Origin: Actinobacteria bacterium OK074 | Lineage (GTDB): Bacteria; Actinomycetota; Actinomycetes; Streptomycetales; Streptomycetaceae | DNA length: 51,577 nt | Direction: 5' to 3' | Assembly: GCA_001298575.1 (NCBI GenBank) | Contig: LJCV01000264.1 | Span: forward strand, 1-51,577 | In this document: positions 36,192 to 44,117 of the stretch, one piece after another | Numbering within the stretch: the first letter of the stretch is position 1 | Layout of the letters: each line of letters begins with the position of its first letter | Translations under genes and position numbers: made by a program | Notes under the pieces: model-generated | Databases searched by the model: none | The model's input: the letters and a program-made list of their open reading frames with translations, nothing else | What the model was told of the DNA's origin: nothing

Positions 36192-37397
36192 ATGACAGCC
36201 GTGCCCGCTCCCGCCGGTTCCGAGGTGGACGCACCGCCCGAGGTGGGGCTCGACGGTGGTGCGACGCTGCTGTCGTGGCTGCGGCGGATGCGTGACGAGC
36301 AGCCGGTGTGGCGTGATCCGGCCGGCCGCTACCACGTGTTCCGGCACGAGGACGTCCAGCGGATCACCGCGGACCCGGCGACGTTCTCCTCCGACACGGT
36401 GACCCGGCTCTCCGGCGGCGAGCAGCAACCGCCGGGCGGCACCCTGCTGTTGCTGGACCCGCCCCGGCACGGCAAGCTGCGGCGGCTGGTGAGCAAGGTG
36501 TTCACCGCGCGGATGATCACCGAGTTGGAGCCGCGGATCACCGAGGTGGCCACGGAGTTGCTGGACGGCCTCGACGGCGACCGGTTCGACCTGGTGGAGG
36601 CGTTCGCCAACCCGCTGCCCGTGATCGTGATTTCGTCGATGCTGGGCGTGCCGCCGTCCGACCGGCCGCTGTTCCAGGTGTGGGCGGACAACCTGCTGAC
36701 CGTGAACTGGGAGACGCCGGAGGGCGCCGAGATCCTGGGCCGGACCGTCAAGGAGCTGGAAACCTATCTGCGGGCGCATGTCGCCGAGCGGCGGGCGCGC
36801 GAACACGACGATCTGATGGGCCTGTTGGTGCGGGCCGAGGTCGACGGCGAGAGCCTGAACGACGACGACGTGATCAGCTTCGCCGCACTGCTGCTGCTCG
36901 CCGGGCACGTCACCACCGCCGTACTCCTCGGCAACATGCTGCTGACGCTGGATCAGGAACCGGGCCTGCTGCGGGAGTTGCGGGCCGACCGGGCCGGCAT
37001 CACGCCGTTCACCGAGGAAGTCCTGCGCTGTCGGCCGCCGTTCCTGAAGGTCGAGCGGGTGCCGACGGCTCCGGTGGAGATCGCGGGGGTGAAGGTGCCG
37101 GAGAACGCGATGGTGTTCCTGTGGCTGCTGTCCGCCAACCGTGACGAGCGGGTCTTCGCCGACCCCGACCGTTTCCTGCCGGGCCGCTCGAATGCGAAGC
37201 AACTCGCCTTCGGGCACGGCATCCACTACTGCCTGGGCGCCCCGCTGGCCCGCATGGAGGGTCAGATCGCCCTCAACCTGATGCTCGACCGCTACACCGA
37301 CATCCGCGTCGACCGCGAGGGCCCGCTGTCCTACTTCGACAACCGCGTCAACGTCTTCGGCCTCCGGCAACTCCCGCTGACCGTCCGCCGGGCCTGA
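36192..37397 (+). CDS. Cytochrome P450 monooxygenase 1 (CYP107-like)
   Basis: A 401-residue soluble bacterial P450, presumed to hydroxylate or further oxidise the polyketide using external ferredoxin and reductase, neither of which is in the window. The ATG at 36192 is chosen for GAGAGGGG 6 nt upstream and for normal family length. The heme-binding loop is FGHGIHYCLGAPLAR with Cys347 as thiolate ligand. The K-helix ExxR lies in EEVLR, about residues 275-280. The I-helix reads A237-G-H-V-T-T242: the usual acidic residue before the Thr pair is Val240, which may change proton delivery, though I believe some actinobacterial P450s share this. It is the first gene of a rightward pair with P450 2. 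CYP107 placement is by general resemblance only. Confidence 0.95.
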   Translation: MTAVPAPAGSEVDAPPEVGLDGGATLLSWLRRMRDEQPVWRDPAGRYHVFRHEDVQRITADPATFSSDTVTRLSGGEQQPPGGTLLLLDPPRHGKLRRLVSKVFTARMITELEPRITEVATELLDGLDGDRFDLVEAFANPLPVIVISSMLGVPPSDRPLFQVWADNLLTVNWETPEGAEILGRTVKELETYLRAHVAERRAREHDDLMGLLVRAEVDGESLNDDDVISFAALLLLAGHVTTAVLLGNMLLTLDQEPGLLRELRADRAGITPFTEEVLRCRPPFLKVERVPTAPVEIAGVKVPENAMVFLWLLSANRDERVFADPDRFLPGRSNAKQLAFGHGIHYCLGAPLARMEGQIALNLMLDRYTDIRVDREGPLSYFDNRVNVFGLRQLPLTVRRA

Positions 37398-37424
37398 GCA
37401 CCACGGCCGTACGAGCCGGCAGCC

Positions 37425-37454
37425 CCGTACGACACGACCCCGTACGACACGACC
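37425..37454. repeat. 15-bp tandem repeat between the two P450 genes
   Basis: Two perfect adjacent copies of ccgtacgacacgacc (37425-37439 and 37440-37454). A further 16-bp direct repeat, ccggcagccccgtacg, occurs at 37416-37431 and 37458-37473. The whole 139-bp gap between the P450 genes is non-coding. Confidence 0.9.
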
Positions 37455-37536
37455 GAACCGGCAGCCCCGTACGGCGAAAAGCCACGCCCCCCTGCCCAGC
37501 CACCACCCACCCGACGGACGACCCGACGGAGGAGTC

Positions 37537-38754
37537 ATGGCCTTCGAGCCGAAACCCCCTGTGATCCCGACCGACCGCACCTGCCCCTTCGACCCCGACC
37601 CCGAGTACCGGCGGCTGCGCGCGGAGGAGCCGATCAGTCCGGTCACGTTCGACATCGCGCCGGGCCGCAACGACGGCTGGCTGGTGACCCGGCACCAGGA
37701 CGTGCGGGCCATCATGACCGACCCGCGCTTCAGCCACCGTGCCGAACTCCTCGCGCTGGTGGCCTCGCCGCCGTTCGAGGTGGAGAACTACGACCCGCAG
37801 CCGTCGGGACCGGGTTCGTTCGTCCGGATGGACGCGCCGGACCACACGCACTACCGGCGGCTGCTGACCGGGTTCTTCACGGTCCGCAAGATCCAGGAGT
37901 ACGAGCCCACGCTGGCCGGGATCATCGACGGCGTGCTGGACGAGATGGCCGAACTGGAGCCGCCCGTCGACCTGTTGCCCGCGTTCGTGCAGAAGGTCGT
38001 GTACCGGTCGGTGCATTCGGTGATGGGGGTGCCCGAGGAGGACATCGCCGAACTCGACAAGCACTTCTCGGCGATCATGCGGATCGACTACTCCGTCGAG
38101 GAGTTCATCGAGCACAACACGGCGCTGGACCAGACGCTGGCCCGGGTCATGAAGGACCTGTTCGCCGCGCCCAACGACAAGTTGCTCGGGAAGCTGGTGA
38201 AGACCGGTGAGCTGACCGAGGAGGAGTTGGCGAACATCGCCTGGATCACCATCGGCGGTGCCCTCGACACCACTCCGAACATGCTGGGCCTGGGCACCTT
38301 CGCGCTCCTGGAGCACCCGGAGGAGCTGGCGAAGGTGCGCGCCCGGCCGGAGTTGATGGAACGCGCGGTGGAGGAGTTGCTCCGGTATCTGACGATCTCT
38401 CACATGGGCGCCAGCCGCGTGGCGTTGGAGGACGTGGAGGTCGGCGGGCAGACCATCGAGGCCGGGCAGACGGTGGTGCTGTCGCTGCCCGCGGCCAACC
38501 GGGACCCGGAACAGTTCGAGAACCCGGAGGAGTTCGACGTCACCCGCCCCTCCCGGCGGCACATGGCGTTCGGGTTCGGCATCCACCAGTGCCTGGGCCA
38601 GCATCTGGCCCGCGCCACCCTCCGCATCGGCTTCCAGAAGCTCTTCGACCGCTTCCCGGACCTGCGGCTGGCCGCGCAGCCCGAGGACATCCCGCTGCGC
38701 GACAAGGCCATGCACTACGGCGTGTACGCGCTGCCCGTGTCCTGGGGCGAGTGA
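37537..38754 (+). CDS. Cytochrome P450 monooxygenase 2 (CYP105-like)
   Basis: A 405-residue P450. The ATG at 37537 is preceded by GGAGGAG (37528-37534). The heme loop FGFGIHQCLGQHLAR contains Cys352 and is characteristic of CYP105-type enzymes, as is the N-terminal WLVTRHQDVRAIMTDPRFS. The I-helix G240-G-A-L-D-T-T246 keeps the acid-alcohol pair (Asp244, Thr245), unlike the neighbouring P450. ExxR lies in the EELLR motif, about residue 280. It is 139 bp downstream of P450 1 on the same strand and likely cotranscribed from the promoter near 36090. CYP105 enzymes in macrolide clusters often hydroxylate the ring or oxidise a side methyl; the single methyl predicted from module A5 is one possible target, but that is speculation. 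Confidence 0.96.
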   Translation: MAFEPKPPVIPTDRTCPFDPDPEYRRLRAEEPISPVTFDIAPGRNDGWLVTRHQDVRAIMTDPRFSHRAELLALVASPPFEVENYDPQPSGPGSFVRMDAPDHTHYRRLLTGFFTVRKIQEYEPTLAGIIDGVLDEMAELEPPVDLLPAFVQKVVYRSVHSVMGVPEEDIAELDKHFSAIMRIDYSVEEFIEHNTALDQTLARVMKDLFAAPNDKLLGKLVKTGELTEEELANIAWITIGGALDTTPNMLGLGTFALLEHPEELAKVRARPELMERAVEELLRYLTISHMGASRVALEDVEVGGQTIEAGQTVVLSLPAANRDPEQFENPEEFDVTRPSRRHMAFGFGIHQCLGQHLARATLRIGFQKLFDRFPDLRLAAQPEDIPLRDKAMHYGVYALPVSWGE

Positions 38755-38773
38755 TGCCGTAGGCCCTTCGCGT

Positions 38774-38810
38774 GATCGCGGGCCGTCCCTCGCCGGGGCG
38801 GCCCGCGGTC
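38774..38810. terminator. Likely bidirectional terminator between P450 2 and the GT39 gene
   Basis: Inverted repeat gatcgcgggccg (38774-38785) and cggcccgcggtc (38799-38810) with a 13-nt loop, in the 61-bp gap between two convergent genes. There is no clear U-tract, as is common in Streptomyces. Confidence 0.7.
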
Positions 38811-38815
38811 GTGTT

Positions 38816-40372
38816 TCAGGAGATCGCCGAGTCCGACTCCAGGTGCGAGAACCGGGCCCACATCCTGCTCCAGGGCTGCCGTTCGCCCGTACAAATCCAG
38901 ATCGGCGCACCCCAGTTGAGGTTGTGCACCTGCTCCGCGTTGGTGACCGTGCCGGCCCTGCGCACGCTCGTGAAGAACTGCCGCAGGTACGCGGCGTCGG
39001 CGCCGACGAACACGACGGTGGCGGTGTCGTCGGCCGGGCTGTTCAGGTACCAGTAGCCGCGGTGGCCGCTGTAGGGCCGGGGCAGGCCGAGCGCGGGGCC
39101 GTAGCGGTCGAGGGCGCCGGCCTGGTCGTACCGGTCGGTGATGACCAGGGCGCGGCGGCGCTGGGCGGCGGGGAGTCCGTCGTAGACACCGGCGACGGAC
39201 CTGGCCAGGTCGGGCCAGCCGACGCTCTCCATCGCCAGCTGGTCGGCGTTGGCGTTGGTGAGGCGGTGCACGGAGTAGACCGGCAGTACCTGGACCGCGA
39301 GGGCGGCCGAGGCGGCGTAGACGAGGACCGTGAGCCAGGCGCGCGGGCGGGTGGCGCGCAGGCGTTGCAGGCCGACGGCGCCGGCCGCCCACAGGACGGG
39401 GAAGAGCCCGGCGACGTAGTACGGCCGCCCGTTGGCGACCAGGTAGGCGGCGCAGAGTCCGGCGAAGGTCAGGCCGAGGAAGCGGTACGGGCGGGCCTGG
39501 CGGGCCACCAGCAGCCGGACGAGGCCGACGCAGAGCAGGACGGCGCCCGCGAGTCCGGCGGCGGAGAGCACGGTGGGCAGGAACTGGGCACGGCCGCCGT
39601 CCTCGGAGGCGACCTCGTCGCTGATGACCTGGGCCATGGCCAGCTGCGGCCAGCCGTTGCGGGCCTGCCAGACCAGGCCGGGTACGGCGGTGAGCAGGGC
39701 GCCCGCGGCCGACAGCCACAGCAGGGGGCGGCGCAGCAGGTCGCGGGGGCCGACGAGCACCAAAGACACCGCCAGGACGGCCCAGAAGCCGACGCTGAGG
39801 TACTTGACCTGGAGGGAGAGCGCGGCGCACAGGCCGACCAGGGGCAGCAGCCGGTCCCGGCGGGTGCGGGTCCAGCGGACCAGGAGCCAGGTGGTGACCG
39901 TGGTCAGGAAGATGTCCAGGGTCGCGGTGATGAGCAGGTGGCCCAGCTGGAGGACCACGGGCGAGACGACCGCGGCGGCCGCGGCCGCGAGCTGGGCGGG
40001 CCGTCTGCCGCCCAGCTCCCGGGCGAGGGCGGCGGCGACCAGGACGCCGAGCGCGGTGACGTCGGCGGCCGGGGCGCGCAGCCACACCAGGGAGCCGGGG
40101 AAGAGGGTGTCGAGGCCGTGGGAGAGCAGGGGCAGCAGCGGCGGCTGGTCGGCGTAGCCCCAGGCGGGGTGGCGGCCGGCGGCCAGGAAGTACAGCTCGT
40201 CGCTGAAGTAGCCGAAGCGGTCCGCGGTGAGCAGCAGCAGGGCCGCGGTCGCGCAGGCGAGCGCGGCGACGGGCCACAGGGCGAACGGCGGCGGCTCACC
40301 CTTCGGCGCGGTGGCGCGGGGGGCGGCTCCGCGGTCGCGGCGGCTGGCCTTCTCCCGGGCGGTGGGGGGCAT
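38816..40372 (-). CDS. Integral membrane glycosyltransferase, GT39/PMT-ArnT-like family
   Basis: A 518-residue polytopic membrane protein. Family members transfer a sugar from a polyprenyl-phosphate donor to an acceptor on the outer face of the membrane. After a basic, disordered N-terminus (about 30 residues) comes a first membrane helix (about 31-50). The first external loop then has the acidic pair Asp58-Glu59 (FSDELYFLAAG), placed like the catalytic acidic residues of PMT/ArnT enzymes. About ten more hydrophobic segments follow, with a soluble C-terminal part of about 120 residues. The ATG at 40372-40370 is preferred because GAGG lies about 10 nt upstream; a GTG at 40423 would add 17 residues but has no ribosome site. 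It sits alone on the minus strand, convergent with P450 2 and divergent from the ABC exporter. Such enzymes are not the usual NDP-sugar glycosyltransferases of macrolides, so donor and acceptor are unknown. Confidence 0.9.
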   Translation of the reverse strand: MPPTAREKASRRDRGAAPRATAPKGEPPPFALWPVAALACATAALLLLTADRFGYFSDELYFLAAGRHPAWGYADQPPLLPLLSHGLDTLFPGSLVWLRAPAADVTALGVLVAAALARELGGRRPAQLAAAAAAVVSPVVLQLGHLLITATLDIFLTTVTTWLLVRWTRTRRDRLLPLVGLCAALSLQVKYLSVGFWAVLAVSLVLVGPRDLLRRPLLWLSAAGALLTAVPGLVWQARNGWPQLAMAQVISDEVASEDGGRAQFLPTVLSAAGLAGAVLLCVGLVRLLVARQARPYRFLGLTFAGLCAAYLVANGRPYYVAGLFPVLWAAGAVGLQRLRATRPRAWLTVLVYAASAALAVQVLPVYSVHRLTNANADQLAMESVGWPDLARSVAGVYDGLPAAQRRRALVITDRYDQAGALDRYGPALGLPRPYSGHRGYWYLNSPADDTATVVFVGADAAYLRQFFTSVRRAGTVTNAEQVHNLNWGAPIWICTGERQPWSRMWARFSHLESDSAIS

Positions 40373-40847
40373 CGTTGGCGGCCTCGATCCTGTCGGTCCT
40401 GGCGGTCCACGCTGGTGGGGCACCGTGGCGGTGTGACCGGATGAAACTACCGTCGTCGAACTCGGGTTCCGGAGTGGGGCGTTCGCCTGCCCGGGCGCCG
40501 GACTGGGGGCGATTCCCTAGTCTTCGGCGCCCGCGATGGCTCCGGCCGCGGCACCTGTGCTGGTCTGGAGATCCGTACCGCCACAGGCCCCGCTCTCCGT
40601 CGTCGTCCGCCGCCCGTTCCGGGGGCGGACGTGTCGTACGGGCGGGGCCTGGAGCGCCACAAGCTCCCGTCCCCGTCCGGCCGTTCGCGGCCCGGCGGCG
40701 GCCGGACGCGGGCGGAGGGCCCGGGAGTTCCCCGGCCCGGCCCCGATCCCCCAACCGATCACGGAAAGACGACGGTCGAGTGATGGACTTTCAGTTGAGG
40801 TGCGACGGGGCCGCGGCACGGCCCCGCGCGGTCAGGGCGGGCGTGTC
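40373..40847. promoter_or_regulatory. Divergent promoter region between GT39 and ABC exporter genes
   Basis: A 475-bp intergenic region with no convincing gene. Frames on both strands here are Arg/Pro-rich translations without ribosome sites. It holds an imperfect palindrome ACTGGG...CCCTAGT (40502-40521) about 130 bp upstream of the GT39 start and 327 bp before the exporter ATPase. The ATPase start has AGGGCGGG about 7 nt upstream. Other promoter elements are not evident by eye. Confidence 0.55.
40505..40520. promoter_or_regulatory. Possible PAS-LuxR (PimM-type) operator 3
   Basis: GGGGGCGATTCCCTAG matches 12 of 16 positions of the recalled PimM consensus, with a perfect TCCCTAG half. The surrounding 20 bp form an imperfect inverted repeat (ACTGGG and CCCTAGT). 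It lies 132 bp upstream of the GT39 start. Confidence 0.38.
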
Positions 40848-41765
40848 ATGACGGCGGCGATCGTCGCGGACGGCGTCCGGAAGCGGTACGGGGACATCCA
40901 GGCCGTGGACGGGGTCTCGCTGCACATCGAGGCGGGCGAGTTCTACGGCATCCTGGGCCCCAACGGCGCGGGCAAGACGACCACTTTGGAGATCCTGGAG
41001 GGGGTGCGGGAGCCCGACGAGGGCCGGATCGAGCTGTTCGGCAGGAGCCCCTGGCCGCGCAACCCCGAGTTGCTGACGCGGATCGGGGTGCAGTTCCAGG
41101 CGTCGTCGTTCCTCGACAAGCTGACCACACGGGAGACGATCCGGCTGTTCGCGTCCTTCTACCGGGTCGGCGCCCGGCAGGCCGACGCGATGCTGGAGCG
41201 GGTCGGTCTCACCGAGTTCGGGAAGGTCCCGGCGGACAAGCTCTCCGGCGGCCAGGCGCAGCGGCTGTCGATCGCGTGCGGGCTGGTGCACGCCCCGGAG
41301 ATCGTCTTCCTGGACGAGCCGACCGCGGGCCTGGACCCGCAGGCCCGCCGCAACCTGTGGGACCTGCTGCGGGACATCAACCAGGAGGGCCGCACGGTGG
41401 TCCTGACCACGCACTATCTGGACGAGGCGGAGATCCTCTGCGACCGCGTCTCGGTGATGGAACGCGGCCGGGTGCTGCGCACGGGCGCCCCGGCGGCCCT
41501 GGTCCGCGAACTCGACGACGTGGTCCGGGTGAGCGTGGAGTCCGGGCTGCTCACCGCGGACGTGCTGCGGGACGAGCTGCGCTCCGCCGGGCAGGACGAC
41601 GCCGTGGTGGAGGACGACGGTGTCTCGCTGTCGGTCGCCACCCGCACGCCGGGCCCGGTCCTGTCGGTCCTGGCCGAGAAGGGCGCGCTGCGGGGCCTGG
41701 AGGTCCGTGGCGGCACCCTGGAGGACGTCTTCCTCCAGCTGACCGGACGGGAGTACCGCGCGTGA
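40848..41765 (+). CDS. ABC transporter ATP-binding protein (DrrA-like)
   Basis: A 305-residue cytoplasmic ATPase of an ABC-2 exporter. Walker A GPNGAGKTT (37-45), Q-loop in VQFQASS (about 81-87), signature LSGGQ (132-136), Walker B IVFLDEP (152-158), D-loop GLDP and H-loop His189 (TTHYLDEAE) are all intact. The C-terminal part (about 220-305) ends with the LEDVFLQLTGREYRA tail typical of drug-resistance ATPases. The ATG at 40848 is chosen because the family N-terminus begins about there and AGGGCGGG lies upstream; the open frame extends further upstream without family similarity. Its TGA overlaps the GTG of the permease gene (GTGA). It probably exports the polyketide or confers self-resistance. 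Confidence 0.95.
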   Translation: MTAAIVADGVRKRYGDIQAVDGVSLHIEAGEFYGILGPNGAGKTTTLEILEGVREPDEGRIELFGRSPWPRNPELLTRIGVQFQASSFLDKLTTRETIRLFASFYRVGARQADAMLERVGLTEFGKVPADKLSGGQAQRLSIACGLVHAPEIVFLDEPTAGLDPQARRNLWDLLRDINQEGRTVVLTTHYLDEAEILCDRVSVMERGRVLRTGAPAALVRELDDVVRVSVESGLLTADVLRDELRSAGQDDAVVEDDGVSLSVATRTPGPVLSVLAEKGALRGLEVRGGTLEDVFLQLTGREYRA

Positions 41766-42931
41766 GCGTCGAGGAGACCACCGCGAGCACCGAGGCCGTC
41801 TCCGAGGAGACCACGCCTGTCGTGAACCCCGCGCCGGGCGGCGGGAGTTCGGCCGGGGACGGGCGGCTCAACCCCATCCGGGAACTGTCCCGCGTCTTCA
41901 TCCTGAGCGTGCTGCGGGACAAGGGCACGATCTTCTTCCTGCTGATCTTCCCCATCCTGTTCCTGCTGTTGTTCGGGTCCCTGTTCAAGAGCGACGGGAC
42001 CGCGCACATCAAGATCGCCCAGGTCGGCGACGTCCGGGTGCTCGACTCGCTCACCAGGGCCCAGAGCGCGCAGCTCGCCGAGGCCGCCACGATCACCAGG
42101 GTGGGCAGCGAGTCCACCGCGCTGACCAAGGTCCGCAAGGGCGACTACGACGCGGTACTCGAACAGCGCGGCGACACGGTGGTGTTGCGCTACAGCGCCG
42201 CCGACTCGGTGAAGAGCGCCACCGCCCAGGCGACCCTCAACGCCGTTCTGGAGCAGGCGAATCTGTCCGCCACCGGCAAGCCGGCCACGTACACGCTCAA
42301 GGCGAGCCAGGTCGAGGACCAGTCGATCAAGCCGATCCAGTACCTCACACCGGGGCTGATGGGCTGGGCGATCGCCTCCAGCGCCGTGTTCAGCACCTCG
42401 CTGACGCTGGTGACGCTGCGCCGCAAGAAGATCCTCCAGCGGATGCGGCTGTCGCCGATCAGGACGTGGGAGGTGGTGGCCGCCCGCATCGCCATGAGCC
42501 TGCTCATCGCGCTGACCCAGACGGCCCTGTTCCTGCTGGTGGCGACGCTGCCGTACTTCGGTCTCCAACTCACCGGCAACTGGTGGCTGGTGATACCGCT
42601 GGTGATGTGCGGGACGCTGTCGCTGATGTCGCTGGGCCTGCTGATCGGCTCGATCACCAGCACCGAGGAGTCGGCGGGCGGGCTCGCGCAACTGCTCGTG
42701 CTGCCGATGTCGTTCCTGTCGGGCTCGTTCTTCTCGCTGGACAGCGCCCCCGAGTGGGTGCGCGCGGTCTCGTACCTGATGCCGCTGCGGTACCTGGTCA
42801 CGGGCAGCGAGGAGGTGCTCAGCCGGGGCGGCGGCCTGGTGGACGTGCTGCCGACGATGGGCGGCATGCTCGCCTTCACGGCGGTGGTGACGGGGCTGAC
42901 GCTGCGGTTCTTCAAGTGGAATGACAGGTAA
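41762..42931 (+). CDS. ABC-2 type transporter permease (DrrB-like)
   Basis: A 389-residue permease partner of the preceding ATPase. The GTG start at 41762 overlaps the ATPase stop by 4 bp and has GGGAG upstream. An acidic, Ser/Thr-rich N-terminus of about 40 residues precedes the first membrane helix (FFLLIFPILFLLLFGSLF, about 60-77). A large external domain (about 80-195) follows, then five hydrophobic segments ending near residue 385. The segment around PMSFLSGSFFSLDSAPEWV fits the conserved ABC-2 membrane family region before the last helices. The large loop after helix 1 points to the subgroup with an extracytoplasmic domain rather than the small DrrB form. Export of the macrolide is inferred from context. 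Confidence 0.95.
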   Translation: MSVEETTASTEAVSEETTPVVNPAPGGGSSAGDGRLNPIRELSRVFILSVLRDKGTIFFLLIFPILFLLLFGSLFKSDGTAHIKIAQVGDVRVLDSLTRAQSAQLAEAATITRVGSESTALTKVRKGDYDAVLEQRGDTVVLRYSAADSVKSATAQATLNAVLEQANLSATGKPATYTLKASQVEDQSIKPIQYLTPGLMGWAIASSAVFSTSLTLVTLRRKKILQRMRLSPIRTWEVVAARIAMSLLIALTQTALFLLVATLPYFGLQLTGNWWLVIPLVMCGTLSLMSLGLLIGSITSTEESAGGLAQLLVLPMSFLSGSFFSLDSAPEWVRAVSYLMPLRYLVTGSEEVLSRGGGLVDVLPTMGGMLAFTAVVTGLTLRFFKWNDR

Positions 42932-42962
42932 CGGCACGTGAGACGCGACTTCTGACGTACGA

Positions 42963-43009
42963 ACTGGGGCCCTGCGCCGGGTGATTGCGATCCGGCGGAG
43001 GGCCCCAGT
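42963..43009. terminator. Strong bidirectional terminator between permease and sugar reductase
   Basis: An 18-bp inverted repeat with one mismatch (arms 42963-42980 and 42992-43009, 11-nt loop) occupies the 120-bp gap between two convergent genes. Each arm has the GGGCCC core. A very stable hairpin is expected in RNA from either direction. Confidence 0.85.
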
Positions 43010-43010
43010 G

Positions 43011-43053
43011 GTCTGTCCGGTACGGCTGTGGTGTCTGTCTGTCCGGTACGGCT
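43011..43053. repeat. 17-bp direct repeat next to the terminator
   Basis: gtctgtccggtacggct occurs at 43011-43027 and again at 43037-43053. The second copy runs into the stop codon of the sugar reductase gene. Confidence 0.85.
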
Positions 43054-44029
43054 ACAGCGCGGCGGCGTCGCGTACGGCGTCCACCAGTTCCGCCTGGCGC
43101 AGGATGTCCTCACCCGGTCCCTTCAGGTCGCCGACCTCCAGGATCGTGCGGGCGAACTCGGCGACCAGGGAGGCGAATTGGTGGCCCGCGGGCAGGACGC
43201 GTTCCTCCAGGAGGTCCTGGCGGCGCAGCCGCAGCAGGGGCCGCAGGGTGGGCGGCGCGGTGAACGCCCGGTCGAGGGTGATGCTGCCCTCGCTGCCCCA
43301 GATCGTGCATGTGCACTGGTAGGCCCGGTCGAAGCCGAACGCCAACTGGCCGGTACGGCCGCCCGGTTCGGCGACGAGGGCCGCGCCCCCCACGTCGACC
43401 CCGGTGCCGGGGTCGGTCCGCAGCGAGGCGCCGCGCACGGTCAACTCCGTGCCCAGGTACAGCGTTGCCGCCCGCAGCGTGTACACCCCGGCGTCCAGCA
43501 GCGCGCCGCCGCCGAGCGCCGGGTCGTGGCGGATGTCGGCGGCGGGCAGCGGCGGGAACCCGAACTCCGAGGTGAGATGCCGGGGTTCACCGATGGCACC
43601 CTCGTCGATGAGGGCACGTACGGCGTCGTGCTGGCCGTGGTGGAGGAAGGCGAAGTTCTCCATCAGCAGCAGCCCGGCGGCGCGGGCCGCGGCGACCAGT
43701 TCGGCCGCCTCGGCCCGGTGGACGGCGAACGGCTTCTCGGCGAGGACGTGTTTGCCCGCGGCGAGCGCCCTGCCGACCCACTCGGGGTGCAGCGCGGGCG
43801 GCAACGGCACGTAGACGGCGTCGATGTCGTCGCGCGCGAGCAGGGCCGCGTAGCCGGTGACCGCCTCGCAGCCGAAGCGGCCAGCCACCGCCTCGGCCTT
43901 GTCGCGGCTGCGGCTGGCCACCGCGACCAGCCGCACCGAGGGGTCGGCGACGAGCGCCGGGATGGTGGTGCGCTGGGCGATGGCGGCGCAGCCGACGACA
44001 CCGACGTTCAGCAAACGGTCTGCCTTCAT
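43052..44029 (-). CDS. Gfo/Idh/MocA oxidoreductase, probable NDP-hexose 3-ketoreductase of 2,6-dideoxysugar biosynthesis
   Basis: 325 residues. It resembles the NAD(P)H-dependent C-3 ketoreductases that act after the 2,3-dehydratase in NDP-2,6-dideoxyhexose pathways (KijD10, SpnN, OleW, UrdT type). Seen: nucleotide-binding loop GVVGCAAIA (10-18), AEKPF with Lys99, ENFAFLHH (124-131), GGGALLDAGVY with Asp179 and Tyr183, and WGSEGSITLDRAF near the C-terminus. Lys99 and Tyr183 fit the catalytic pair I recall for KijD10. The ATG at 44029 is preferred because the family starts a few residues before the Rossmann loop. The frame stays open upstream through a tandem repeat into the PKS C tail, where a GTG at 44245 would add 72 atypical residues. 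It is 88 bp downstream of PKS C and likely cotranscribed. Family is firm, exact step probable; a generic sugar reductase is the alternative. Confidence 0.88.
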   Translation of the reverse strand: MKADRLLNVGVVGCAAIAQRTTIPALVADPSVRLVAVASRSRDKAEAVAGRFGCEAVTGYAALLARDDIDAVYVPLPPALHPEWVGRALAAGKHVLAEKPFAVHRAEAAELVAAARAAGLLLMENFAFLHHGQHDAVRALIDEGAIGEPRHLTSEFGFPPLPAADIRHDPALGGGALLDAGVYTLRAATLYLGTELTVRGASLRTDPGTGVDVGGAALVAEPGGRTGQLAFGFDRAYQCTCTIWGSEGSITLDRAFTAPPTLRPLLRLRRQDLLEERVLPAGHQFASLVAEFARTILEVGDLKGPGEDILRQAELVDAVRDAAAL

Positions 44030-44040
44030 GGCTTCATAGC

Positions 44041-44115
44041 CTTCACTTTCGGTGCCTTCACTTTCGGTGCCATCACTCTCGCTGCCATCGCTCTCGGCGC
44101 CATCGCTCTCGGCGC
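44041..44115. repeat. 15-bp tandem repeat, five copies, between PKS C and the sugar reductase
   Basis: Units at 44041, 44056, 44071, 44086 and 44101, of which the first two and the last two are identical pairs (for example cttcactttcggtgc), plus a degenerate sixth that includes the PKS C stop. The repeat fills nearly the whole 88-bp gap. In the frame of the downstream reductase it encodes GxESx pentapeptides without a stop. Confidence 0.95.
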
Positions 44116-44117
44116 CT

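Noticed and set aside
38816..40423. GTG start at 40423 for the GT39 gene
   Set aside because: There is no ribosome site upstream, while the ATG at 40372 has GAGG at a plausible distance and gives a normal N-terminus.
40375..40851. Plus-strand frame 40375-40851 and the upstream part of the ATPase frame from 40536
   Set aside because: Arg/Pro-rich with no ribosome site or motif; the family N-terminus of the ATPase begins at 40848.
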